A stretch of DNA of 5,999 bases from an uncultured Acetobacter sp. (GTDB taxonomy: Bacteria > Pseudomonadota > Alphaproteobacteria > Acetobacterales > Acetobacteraceae), in NCBI GenBank assembly GCA_937900755.1, contig CALCDN010000188.1, forward strand, positions 1-5,999, read 5' to 3'. This document shows, one piece after another, positions 1-5,970 of this stretch (positions within the stretch are counted from its first letter, which is position 1; every line of letters starts with the position of its first letter). The notes beneath the pieces are model-generated. The model saw nothing but the letters and a program-made list of their open reading frames with translations, searched no databases and was not told where the DNA came from. The translations under genes and the position numbers were made by a program.

Positions 1-97
1 CCCCCACCCCCCCGGTATGGGGGGAAAGCGTGCTCAGGCGCTCAGTCTGCGCCCCCACATCAAAAGGGGCGGCCTGCACGGCAACATAAACAGGCAT
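1..97 (-). CDS. moaE: Molybdopterin synthase catalytic (large) subunit MoaE, 5' part only
   Basis: MoaE forms the heterotetrameric molybdopterin synthase with MoaD and transfers sulfur from the MoaD C-terminal thiocarboxylate to cyclic pyranopterin monophosphate, in the cytoplasm. Only the first 32 codons are present. They read MPVYVAVQAAPFDVGAQTER followed by LSTLSPHTGGVG. This matches the family's N-terminal pattern: a short beta strand, the 'F.vG.e...L' segment, then a Gly-rich turn leading into the (missing) 'F.G.VR' strand. The ATG at 97-95 lies 7 bases after the moaD stop, so translation is probably coupled, with a G-rich stretch (GCGGGG) just before the start. The window ends in a C-rich run (a G run on the coding strand), which may explain why assembly stopped there. 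The gene was identified from a short N-terminus plus its position behind moaD; the catalytic part is not visible. Confidence 0.82.
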   Translation of the reverse strand, partial: MPVYVAVQAAPFDVGAQTERLSTLSPHTGGVG

Positions 98-104
98 GCC
101 CCGC

Positions 105-368
105 TCAACCACCCGTCATGGGGGGGAAAAAAGCCACTTCATCCCCCGGCTGGACCAGATGTTCAAACGTGCTGAGCGTCTGGTTAACGGCAACGCGCAG
201 CCTGGGCTGTGCCGCCAGCGCTTGGGCAATGGCGGGGTCTGCCGCTTCAATCTGTCGGCGCAGGTCCGCGACCGATATCCCGCCCACCGGAACGGACACG
301 CTCAGGCTTTCCTGACCGGCCTGCTCACGCAGGGCTGCAAAAAACAAGACTGTTACCCGGTCCGCCAT
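105..368 (-). CDS. moaD: Molybdopterin synthase sulfur carrier (small) subunit MoaD
   Basis: This 87-residue protein has the size and beta-grasp (ubiquitin-like) style of MoaD. It opens with a 'VTVLFFAALREQAG' strand-helix and ends in 'GDEVAFFPPMTGG'. The terminal Gly-Gly is the residue pair that is adenylated by MoeB and converted to thiocarboxylate, so the C-terminus is intact. MoaD donates sulfur to MoaE in molybdenum cofactor synthesis. The ATG at 368-366 is preceded by AGGG about 6 bases upstream. The next gene downstream is moaE, 7 bases away. Upstream, 86 bases separate it from the lipoprotein gene, enough for a separate promoter, but I see no convincing -35/-10 pair there. A T6C7 run on the coding strand near the end (120-132) encodes the FFPP segment and is a possible indel hotspot, but the frame is correct as given. 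Confidence 0.93.
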   Translation of the reverse strand: MADRVTVLFFAALREQAGQESLSVSVPVGGISVADLRRQIEAADPAIAQALAAQPRLRVAVNQTLSTFEHLVQPGDEVAFFPPMTGG

Positions 369-454
369 AATCCGCCCTATTCCCCCTTTACACTTTACAA
401 TACGCCCCGCATCATGCCCGCCTTATAGCCATGTGCCCCGTGCTCTGTCGCACA

Positions 455-988
455 TTAATGCGTAGGCAGGCCACGCTGGCTGGGCGTGCCTGTGGTGCGG
501 ATGGAGCCATCCGAATTCACAAGCGTGGTCGTGCCATCACCATTGGGGATTTCGATCGGGGCCGCCACGATTTTTCCACTCCCCGTGGATGGCGCACTGG
601 CGTGCCCCAGTTCTGGCGCACCATACAGGCCATTGCCCACAACGCCTTTTTGAATGTTTTCCTGCTCCCCGATGCTGATTTCCTGCCCATCGGGCAGTTG
701 CGGGCCTGTAGCGGACATCGCCCCCCCCGGCGGCCTGCCCGCGCGGCCCCGCGCTACATCCTCCAGCGTTGGCAGCGGGTCGGGGGGGCCGGGCCATACA
801 TTGCCACCTTGTGGCAGAATAGGCACTTCCTTGGTGGCCTGCCCCTGCACGCGCCGCATGTTCAGGTCCGAACCCGTTGGCGCATTGGGGTTTTCGCCGG
901 GGAGAGAGAGTGTGTCGGACATGACTTTTTCAAAGCCCGCACACCCGCTCATCATGACGCACACTCCAAGAAGAGCGGCTTTTCGCAT
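455..988 (-). CDS. Predicted small lipoprotein of unknown function
   Basis: I do not recognise a characterised family. From the ATG at 988-986 the protein has 177 residues. It opens with a short lipoprotein signal: Arg-Lys at 2-3, a hydrophobic stretch, then MSGC with the predicted lipidated Cys at residue 16. The Ala after it does not signal inner-membrane retention, so an outer-membrane anchor is plausible (inference). The mature part has no membrane segment and is rich in Pro, Gly and Asn. It carries a 'PGENPN' segment (30-35), 'NMRRV' (43-47), 'GNVWPGP' (62-68), and a tail 'PNGDGTTTLVNSDGS' (148-162) that looks like a small repeated turn motif. A TTG 15 bases upstream could extend the frame by 5 residues. 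The ATG is preferred because GGAG lies 7 bases before it. The gene sits between pgsA and moaD on the same strand. It contains a G8 run (coding strand) at 721-728 and a G/C7 run near 782-788. Confidence 0.75.
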   Translation of the reverse strand: MRKAALLGVCVMMSGCAGFEKVMSDTLSLPGENPNAPTGSDLNMRRVQGQATKEVPILPQGGNVWPGPPDPLPTLEDVARGRAGRPPGGAMSATGPQLPDGQEISIGEQENIQKGVVGNGLYGAPELGHASAPSTGSGKIVAAPIEIPNGDGTTTLVNSDGSIRTTGTPSQRGLPTH

Positions 989-995
989 ACCCAGA

Positions 996-1000
996 CTCCG
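996..1000 (-). promoter_or_regulatory. Shine-Dalgarno site that decides the lipoprotein start
   Basis: On the minus strand CGGAG is followed by a 7-base spacer and the ATG at 988-986. This favours that ATG over the in-frame TTG at 1003-1001, which would overlap the site itself. Confidence 0.55.
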
Positions 1001-1120
1001 CAATTACGCCCATTTTCCAGCCACGGGTCCCAGGCTTTCCGCCCCCGACATTAAGGCAGACCCAATGCCCTTTACCCAAGATCAGGCAAACCCATAGCAC
1101 ATGGCGGCGGGCCAGTCGCA

Positions 1121-1139
1121 CGGGTGTTGTAACAACCCG
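1121..1139 (-). repeat. Short inverted repeat just downstream of pgsA
   Basis: On the minus strand CGGGTTGTTACAACACCCG can fold into a stem of about 7 base pairs (CGGGT..GT with AC..ACCCG, one bulged T). It begins 13 bases after the pgsA stop. No T-run follows, so it is not a classical intrinsic terminator. It may stabilise the 3' end of the pgsA message or mean little. The rest of the 1004-1151 spacer shows no feature I can support. Confidence 0.25.
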
Positions 1140-1151
1140 GGGACCAAACCG

Positions 1152-1721
1152 CTAGAGATCGACGTGCTGCAGCCCCTTGGTCAGGTAGTCCCATCCGGTA
1201 ATAATGGTCAGAACCCCCGCGATCCAGAGCAGGATGGCCCCGATCAGGGCGACAGGCAGCCACCCGATCCCCAGCAGGGCACTGGTTCCGTCCCCTGCCA
1301 GCAAAAAGCCTATGGCGGTCATCTGAAAACCGGTTTTCCATTTTGCCAGCCGGGTTGCGGGCAGGCTGGCACGCCGTTCGGCCAGATACTCGCGCATGCC
1401 CGACACCAGTATTTCCCGGCACAGAATAACAATGGCGGGCCACAGGCTCAGGTAAGGCAGGCGCAAAAAGCCCGCCAGCACCATAAGGCAGGCCCCGACC
1501 AGCAGCTTGTCGGCGATGGAGTCAAACATGCGCCCAAAGTCGGAAAGCTGGTGGCGTGAGCGCGCCAGTTTGCCATCAAAATAATCGGTGATCCCTGCCA
1601 GAATGAACAGAAAACACGCAAGCGCGTCTGTTCGCGGCGTTCCCCATGCGGCAAACCCAACCACAATGGGAATGGCCACAATACGGGAGAGGGTCAGGAC
1701 GTTGGGCAGGTCTGTCAACAT
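1152..1721 (-). CDS. pgsA: CDP-diacylglycerol--glycerol-3-phosphate 3-phosphatidyltransferase (PGP synthase)
   Basis: This inner-membrane enzyme makes phosphatidylglycerophosphate from CDP-diacylglycerol and sn-glycerol 3-phosphate, the committed step to phosphatidylglycerol and cardiolipin. The 189-residue protein has the usual family length. The complete CDP-alcohol phosphatidyltransferase signature D-x2-DG-x2-AR-x8-G-x3-D-x3-D is visible: D46, D49, G50, A53, R54, G63, D67 and D71. PgsA-type features are the 'LPNVLTLSRI' N-terminus, 'CREILVSGMREYLAE' (101-115) and 'AKWKTGFQM' (126-134). Hydrophobic segments lie near residues 13-26, 34-45, 73-86, 92-101, 133-143 and 156-175. The ATG at 1721-1719 lacks a strong Shine-Dalgarno sequence but gives the canonical N-terminus. 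It lies 144 bases downstream of uvrC on the same strand, an order I recall as common in Alphaproteobacteria. I favour pgsA over the paralogues pssA and cls because of the KWKT and RE.L.SG motifs. Confidence 0.95.
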   Translation of the reverse strand: MLTDLPNVLTLSRIVAIPIVVGFAAWGTPRTDALACFLFILAGITDYFDGKLARSRHQLSDFGRMFDSIADKLLVGACLMVLAGFLRLPYLSLWPAIVILCREILVSGMREYLAERRASLPATRLAKWKTGFQMTAIGFLLAGDGTSALLGIGWLPVALIGAILLWIAGVLTIITGWDYLTKGLQHVDL

Positions 1722-1836
1722 TGCGACGCATGCTAGCGCATTTCCCGCCAGACTGGAATGGTTTGACCTATCGCAAAGTCGTCACTCACCCATAATTCCA
1801 CCGCAAGGCAGCCATCCGCCAGTGGAGCATCAGCAC

Positions 1837-1855
1837 AACACCGGCAAAACACCGG
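1837..1855. repeat. Two short direct repeats in the uvrC-pgsA spacer
   Basis: AACACCGG occurs at 1837-1844 and again at 1848-1855, 11 bases (one helical turn) apart. Each copy includes CCGG. The site lies just downstream of the uvrC stop codon. It could be a binding site or chance. Otherwise the 1722-1865 spacer holds nothing I can name. Confidence 0.2.
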
Positions 1856-1865
1856 GCATGTGGCT

Positions 1866-3779
1866 TCAGTCAGGCGACCAGCCGGGGTGGAAATGCCCGT
1901 AAATCACCCTTGCTATCTCGCGGCTGACACCTGGTGCTGCCTCCAGCGCCTCCAGCCCCGCCTGCCTGACCGCGCGGGCTGAACCAAAGGTGTTGAGCAG
2001 CATTTTTTTACGCGCAGGCCCAATACCGGGAATATCGTCCAGTTCCGAGGTGACAAGCGCCTTGGAACGACCCGACCGATGCGTGGTTATGGCAAAACGG
2101 TGCGCCTCGTCGCGCAGTCTTTGCAGGTAATACAGGACCGGGTCGCGCAGTTCGAGCTGGAAGGGCTGCGTATGATCGGTATGAAACCACTCCCGCCCCG
2201 CATCCCTGTCCGGCCCCTTGGCAATGCCCACAAGCTTGACGCCGGTCACACCCAGTTCATCCAGCACGGCCCGCACGGCGGAATACTGGCCTGCCCCGCC
2301 ATCAATCAGCAGCACATCGGGCCAGTTGGAGGCGTCTCCCTCCTCCACCTCCTTGATGGCACGGCCAAAGCGGCGCTCAAGCACCTCACGCATCATGGCA
2401 AAATCATCCCCCGGCGTAATGGGGCCTTTGATGCGGAACTTGCGGTACGCCTTGCGGTTAAAGCCCTCCGGCCCACCCACGATCATGACGCCATACGCAT
2501 ACGCGCCCTGAATATGGCTGTTATCGTACACTTCTATGCGCTCGGGCGGGGCATCCAGCCCAAACACCTCGGCCACACCGCGGAGCAGCTTGGCCTGGCC
2601 TGCCGTTTCGGCCAGCCTGCGGTTGAGTGCATCGCGCGCATTGGTGACCGCGTGATCAACCACCTGCTTTTTCTCACCCCGCTGCGGGTTGAGAATGTCC
2701 ACCTTTTTACCCCGCCGCAGCGCAAACGCTTCGGCCATGAGCGGGCCTTCCGCCAGCGCATGATTGACCAGAATCTGTGCCGGGCAAGGCTTGTCGTCAT
2801 AAAACTGGGTAATGAAGGCGGACAGGATATCCGCCGCCGCCTCATCCTGCGCATGGGCGGGAAAAAACGAGCGGCTGCCATTATTGCGTCCGCCGCGCAC
2901 AAAAAAGACCTGTATGCAGGTCTGCCCCGCCTCCTGCCATAGGCCGAATACGTCTGCGTCCTGCAAGGAGGCGGGGTTGATCACGCTGGAATCCTGCATT
3001 TGCGCCAGCGCGCGAATACGGTCGCGCAGGACGGCGGCGCGTTCAAAGTCCAGTTCCTCGGATGCCCTGTTCATGTCAGCACCCAGCGTTTCGCGCAGGG
3101 CCGAATCCTTGCCCGACAAAAAATCGCGCGCCTGTTCCACCAGTTGCCCGTAGGCCTGCGGGTCTATGCGCGCGACACAAGGGGCGGAACAGCGCTTGAT
3201 CTGGAACAGAAGGCACGGGCGGCTACGGCTGTTAAAAACGGAGTCAGCGCAGGATCGGAGCAAAAACACGCGCTGGATCAGGTTCAGCGTCTGGTTGACC
3301 GCCCAGACGGAGGCAAAAGGCCCCCACAGGCTGGCCCCCTTGACCGGCTTGCCACGGTGCTTGGCAATCTGGGGGAACGCCTGCCCGTCGGTCAGCATCA
3401 GCCACGGGTAGCTTTTGTCATCACGCAGCAGAATGTTGAAGCGGGGCTTCATCCGCTTGATGTAATTGGCCTCCAGCAGCAGGGCTTCGGCCTCTGTGTG
3501 GGTTGTCACAATTTCCATGGTGGCCGTTTCCGACACCATGCGCCGCAGGCGTTCGGGCAGCCGGGCGACCTGCGTGTAGGACGTGACACGTTTTTTGAGC
3601 GAGAGCGCCTTGCCCACGTACAGCACCTCCCCCTTGCTCCCGAGCATGCGGTAAACACCGGGGGAAAACGGCATGGTGCGCAGGGCATGGCGAATGGCAT
3701 CCACCCCTTTGGGTGGCGCGCCCGCCGCGGCGTCAGGCTGTGGCGCTGTATGATCCTGTGTCGAATTTTGTGCAGTCAT
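1866..3779 (-). CDS. uvrC: UvrABC system protein C (excinuclease subunit)
   Basis: UvrC makes both incisions around a bulky DNA lesion after UvrA/UvrB recognition. All expected parts of this 637-residue protein are present in order. The N-terminal GIY-YIG nuclease (about 38-117) includes 'SPGVYRML', 'LYVGKA', R64 and E103 in 'LLLEANYIKRMKPRFN'. A Cys-containing segment (177-201) includes 'SRPCLLFQIKRCSAPC'. The UVR domain that binds UvrB (about 237-261) is 'NRASEELDFERAAVLRDRI'. The RNase H-like endonuclease half includes D419 in 'EVYDNSHIQG', D493 in 'LLIDGGAGQ' and H560 in 'RDEAHRFAI'. The C-terminal helix-hairpin-helix pair starts at 'DDIPGIGPARKKMLL' (581-595). About 25 low-complexity residues precede the domain, a little more than in E. 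coli. The ATG at 3779-3777 has only a weak AGAG ahead of it. The protein appears intact and functional. Confidence 0.98.
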   Translation of the reverse strand: MTAQNSTQDHTAPQPDAAAGAPPKGVDAIRHALRTMPFSPGVYRMLGSKGEVLYVGKALSLKKRVTSYTQVARLPERLRRMVSETATMEIVTTHTEAEALLLEANYIKRMKPRFNILLRDDKSYPWLMLTDGQAFPQIAKHRGKPVKGASLWGPFASVWAVNQTLNLIQRVFLLRSCADSVFNSRSRPCLLFQIKRCSAPCVARIDPQAYGQLVEQARDFLSGKDSALRETLGADMNRASEELDFERAAVLRDRIRALAQMQDSSVINPASLQDADVFGLWQEAGQTCIQVFFVRGGRNNGSRSFFPAHAQDEAAADILSAFITQFYDDKPCPAQILVNHALAEGPLMAEAFALRRGKKVDILNPQRGEKKQVVDHAVTNARDALNRRLAETAGQAKLLRGVAEVFGLDAPPERIEVYDNSHIQGAYAYGVMIVGGPEGFNRKAYRKFRIKGPITPGDDFAMMREVLERRFGRAIKEVEEGDASNWPDVLLIDGGAGQYSAVRAVLDELGVTGVKLVGIAKGPDRDAGREWFHTDHTQPFQLELRDPVLYYLQRLRDEAHRFAITTHRSGRSKALVTSELDDIPGIGPARKKMLLNTFGSARAVRQAGLEALEAAPGVSREIARVIYGHFHPGWSPD

Positions 3780-3808
3780 CTGGCGCTCTTTGGGAGGCGA
3801 TCAATTTC

Positions 3809-3827
3809 ATCCACCGTTTTTGTGGAT
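3809..3827. repeat. Small perfect inverted repeat overlapping the DnaA box
   Basis: ATCCAC at 3809-3814 is matched by GTGGAT at 3822-3827, with a 7-base loop. The right arm lies inside the DnaA box. It could form a hairpin in the uvrC leader or act as a protein site. Confidence 0.35.
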
Positions 3828-3829
3828 AA
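3821..3829 (-). promoter_or_regulatory. DnaA box (consensus TTATCCACA)
   Basis: The minus strand reads TTATCCACA, an exact match to the bacterial DnaA-box consensus, 42 bases upstream of the uvrC ATG. Two relatives with two mismatches each lie in the same orientation: TCGTCCACA at 3833-3841 and TTGTCCACT at 4013-4021. One exact 9-mer can occur by chance, but the clustering in an AT-rich spacer makes DnaA binding plausible. Confidence 0.45.
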
Positions 3830-3898
3830 GTCTGTGGACGATGGGGGGCGGAAAGGGTTCAAACCGCAGATTTTCAGCCTTTCCAACGGATTGCATAC

Positions 3899-3933
3899 TT
3901 TTTAATCAAACAACCTATGGTGTTGATTTAAAA
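3899..3933. repeat. Imperfect AT-rich inverted repeat
   Basis: Left arm 3899-3915 (TTTTTAATCAAACAACC) pairs with right arm 3919-3933 (GGTGTTGATTTAAAA) around TAT. With three single-base bulges the pairing is about 14 base pairs: ACC/GGT, then AAC/GTT, AATC/GATT and TTTT/AAAA. Neither strand has a T-run after a GC-rich stem, so it does not look like an intrinsic terminator. An operator or structured leader is possible. Confidence 0.4.
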
Positions 3934-4026
3934 GGATTTTACTCTTTAGCACTCTTGGCCTGTTTCTGCTTTTTCGAACTCTTTGTTGAAAATAGGGCAT
4001 GTCAAGAGGAATAGTGGACAAAATTT

Positions 4027-5109
4027 TCAGCCCGCCGCGTGGGCTGCAATCTCGCTTTGTTCCGCCACCTGTTCCGCCTTTTCCAGAAGGCGCAAAAAGT
4101 TTTCGCCCCAGAAGGCGGCAATCTCGCTCCTGTCATACCCCCTGCGCAGCAACTCGGCGGTAATGTTGACCCCCTGCGTTGCATCCTGCCAGTCGGCCAG
4201 TGCGCCGCCACCATCAAAATCGGAGGAAATCCCCACATGCGCAGGCCCGAGCCTGCGCACCACGTAGTCTATGTGGTCCACAAGGTCCGCAACACCGGCC
4301 GAGCGCCTGCCCTCCTCCGGTTTGGGTTTGAGGAAGGCTGGCATGGCGGTAATCTGGATCAGCCCGCCACTGGCCCCGAGTGCGTCAAGCTGTTCATCGT
4401 CCAGATTACGGGGGTGGTCGCACAATGCGCGCACGCAGGAATGGCTGGCCACAACCGGCGTGGCGGAAGCCTCCACCGCCTGCAACATGGTCTGTTTGGA
4501 GGCGTGGGAGACATCCACCAGCAGGCCAAGCCTGTTCATCCCCCGCACAGCCTCACGCCCAAGGGCGGAAAGACCTCCATGCTTTTGCGGCACATCTCCC
4601 AGCGCGGGCCTGTGGATGGCCGCATCCGCCAGGGCGTTATGGCCGTTATGGGTCAAGGTGACGTACCGCGCGCCGCGTTGGGCAAACGCGTCCAGCAGGG
4701 CCGGGTCCTCCCCCATGCCATAGCCATTCTCCACGGCGGGAATAACCGCGATCACGCCCCTGGCATGGGCGGCCCGGATATCGGCAACACGGGAACAAAC
4801 CCTGGCCGTAACGCCATGATGCGTGCCCTGCATGGTGTTGATAACGTCCAGCATGGCAAGACAGTCCTGCTGGGCCCGCGCATGCGCTTCGGCCGTAACC
4901 GGCCCTTGCGCCGTGTAGGCCACAAAACAGCCAGCAGCCATGCCGCCACGCTGCATTTTGGGCAGGTCCACCTTGCGCTGGGGCGTATCTTCAAACGCAT
5001 CGGCCCTGTCGGGCCATGGAATGTCGATATGGCTATCCAGTGTCAAAAGGGCGCGGTGCAGGGCCATGGCGTCCTGCGGGGGGGCTGGTGGAGGGTTTTG
5101 GGTGTTCAT
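4027..5109 (-). CDS. Membrane dipeptidase (renal dipeptidase-like, peptidase family M19)
   Basis: A zinc-dependent dipeptidase of the amidohydrolase fold, expected to cleave dipeptides; members accept some D-amino acid dipeptides, and the true substrate is unknown here. Numbering from the ATG at 5109-5107 (360 residues), the metal ligands fall in the expected order: H27 and D29 in 'LDSHIDIPW', bridging E127 in 'PAVENGYGM', H202 in 'LLVDVSHAS', H223 in 'VVASHSCVRALCDHPRNLDD' and the catalytic-site Asp near 297 in 'VGISSDFDGGG'. 'YVTLTHNGHNALADAA' is also typical. No signal peptide is visible, so it is probably cytoplasmic. The frame is open upstream to 5262, but that would overlap exonuclease III. 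A second candidate is the ATG at 5067-5065, preceded by AGGA 4 bases away, whereas 5109 has no Shine-Dalgarno sequence; the 5109 start adds a Pro-rich tail of 14 residues. The gene is divergent from exonuclease III and 247 bases upstream of uvrC. Confidence 0.93.
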   Translation of the reverse strand: MNTQNPPPAPPQDAMALHRALLTLDSHIDIPWPDRADAFEDTPQRKVDLPKMQRGGMAAGCFVAYTAQGPVTAEAHARAQQDCLAMLDVINTMQGTHHGVTARVCSRVADIRAAHARGVIAVIPAVENGYGMGEDPALLDAFAQRGARYVTLTHNGHNALADAAIHRPALGDVPQKHGGLSALGREAVRGMNRLGLLVDVSHASKQTMLQAVEASATPVVASHSCVRALCDHPRNLDDEQLDALGASGGLIQITAMPAFLKPKPEEGRRSAGVADLVDHIDYVVRRLGPAHVGISSDFDGGGALADWQDATQGVNITAELLRRGYDRSEIAAFWGENFLRLLEKAEQVAEQSEIAAHAAG

Positions 5110-5246
5110 GCTTTTAATATCATGGGGCTGGCGCAAAAAATTGCAAGCGTCATCCCCTTCGCCATCCCCTCCTGGCTTTCGCGTGACACCCAGCACCCTG
5201 CCTCTTTTTGCTTGCCCTGCTCCATGCAATACGCCATGCCCTGCCC
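5110..5246. other. Divergent spacer between the dipeptidase and exonuclease III genes
   Basis: This 137-base spacer should hold promoters for both genes. On the minus strand TTGCAA (5145-5140) followed by an AT-rich GATATT/ATTAAA stretch near 5112-5122 is a weak promoter candidate for the dipeptidase. Its spacing is about 19 bases, and transcription would begin close to 5109, which would favour the inner ATG at 5067. I see no convincing plus-strand promoter or ribosome binding site for exonuclease III. Confidence 0.3.
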
Positions 5247-5951
5247 ATGCGACTTGTGACATGGAACATCAACTCCCTCCGCCTGCGGATGCCGCTGCTG
5301 GAAAAGCTGACCACCTCCTTGCGTCCAGACGTTGTCTGTTTGCAAGAAACCAAGGTGCCGGACGCTCTTTTCCCGCTCGATGCGGTGCGCGCACTTGGTT
5401 TTGAGCACCTGCATTACAAGGGAATGAAGGGCTATAACGGCGTGGCCATTCTCTCGCGCCTGCCACTGAGCGCGGCAATGGACACCCCCGCATGGTATGG
5501 CAAGGAGGACTGCCGCCACGTTGCGGCCACCATCCACGCCCCCGGTGGTGATATTGCCCTGCATGATTTTTACGTCCCCGCGGGAGGGGATGAACCAGAC
5601 CCCGAGACCAACCCCAAATTTGCCCACAAACTCGCCTTTGTGGAGGAAGTGACCCAGTGGTTTACCCACCAAAAGCCCGCGCGCACGGTGCTTGTGGGGG
5701 ACCTCAACATCGCGCCGCTGGAGCATGACGTCTGGAGCCACAGGCAACTGCTGAAAATTGTCAGCCACACCCCGCCTGAAACAGAGCGCCTGACCAACTG
5801 GCGCCAGACCGGCTTTGTGGACGCCATGCGCCATTTTGTGCCGCCCACGGACAAGCTCTACACATGGTGGTCCTACCGTAACAAGGACTGGCGCAAGTCC
5901 AACCGGGGCCGCAGGCTGGACCATATATGGGTCACCCCCGACCTTGTGCCC
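5247..5951 (+). CDS. xthA: Exodeoxyribonuclease III (AP endonuclease), 3' end missing
   Basis: Exonuclease III cuts DNA at abasic sites and has 3'-5' exonuclease and 3'-phosphatase activity in base excision repair. Starting at the ATG at 5247, the protein begins MRLVTWNINSLRLR, the canonical family N-terminus; an upstream in-frame TTG at 5208 is less likely. Visible active-site residues are N7 (WNIN), E34 (LQETK), Y109 (DFYVPAGG), D152 and N154 (VGDLNIAP), and D225 (GRRLDHIW). 'KGYNGVAILSR' (61-71) is also typical. The 235 genomic residues compare with 268 in E. coli, and the last catalytic His (the SDHAP motif) is missing. The loss is not biological: genomic sequence stops at 5951 and adapter follows, adding the false residues LSLIHI. 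No clear Shine-Dalgarno sequence precedes the start. The gene could also be named exoA or xth. Confidence 0.94.
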
Positions 5952-5970
5952 CTGTCTCTTATACACATCT
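5952..5970. other. Tn5 mosaic end from Nextera tagmentation (artefact)
   Basis: CTGTCTCTTATACACATCT is the exact 19-base Tn5 transposase mosaic end used in Nextera libraries. It directly interrupts the exonuclease III frame. It is not a native transposon: it continues straight into Illumina adapter sequence. Confidence 0.98.

Larger units (their letters stand above)
3780..4026. other. AT-rich intergenic region upstream of uvrC with DnaA-box-like sites
   Basis: This 247-base spacer holds the uvrC 5' region and the end of the dipeptidase transcription unit. By my count GC is about 35% over 3891-4010, far below the flanking genes. It contains a consensus DnaA box, two weaker ones and a long imperfect inverted repeat (listed separately). 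On the minus strand a TTGACA (4005-4000) resembles a -35 element, but no good -10 lies at the right spacing, so I do not call a promoter. Short ORFs crossing it resemble no protein I know. I see no tRNA or small RNA. Confidence 0.5.

Noticed and set aside
431..1097. Plus-strand ORFs (431-1054 and 654-1097) opposite the lipoprotein gene
   Set aside because: The minus-strand frame has a ribosome binding site, a lipoprotein signal and co-orientation with its neighbours; the plus-strand frames have none of these.
1121..1139. Intrinsic terminator for pgsA
   Set aside because: The stem is short with a bulge, and no T-run follows; I kept it only as an inverted repeat.
2079..3905. Long plus-strand ORFs opposite uvrC (2079-2942 and 3000-3905)
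   Set aside because: They are complements of strongly conserved UvrC domains; the translations are His/Gln/Arg-rich with no recognisable domain.
4000..4005. TTGACA as the -35 element of a uvrC promoter
   Set aside because: No reasonable -10 hexamer lies 16-18 bases downstream on the minus strand.
3790..4014. A 74-codon plus-strand ORF in the AT-rich spacer
   Set aside because: It has no ribosome binding site and no recognisable protein features, and it runs through the DnaA box and inverted repeat.
5208..5246. Upstream TTG start for exonuclease III
   Set aside because: It would add 13 residues ahead of the canonical MRLVTWNIN start and has no supporting ribosome binding site.
4039..5259. 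A 406-codon plus-strand ORF running antisense to the whole dipeptidase gene
   Set aside because: It is exactly opposite a gene with all its metal-binding motifs, its translation shows no family features, and long antisense open frames are common in GC-rich DNA.
5106..5966. A 286-codon minus-strand ORF beginning MYKRQ
   Set aside because: Its start lies in the Nextera adapter and its body is antisense to exonuclease III.
5952..5970. Tn5 or IS50 insertion end
   Set aside because: The 19-base mosaic end is an engineered sequence and is followed directly by Illumina adapter and index, so it is a library artefact and not a transposon.
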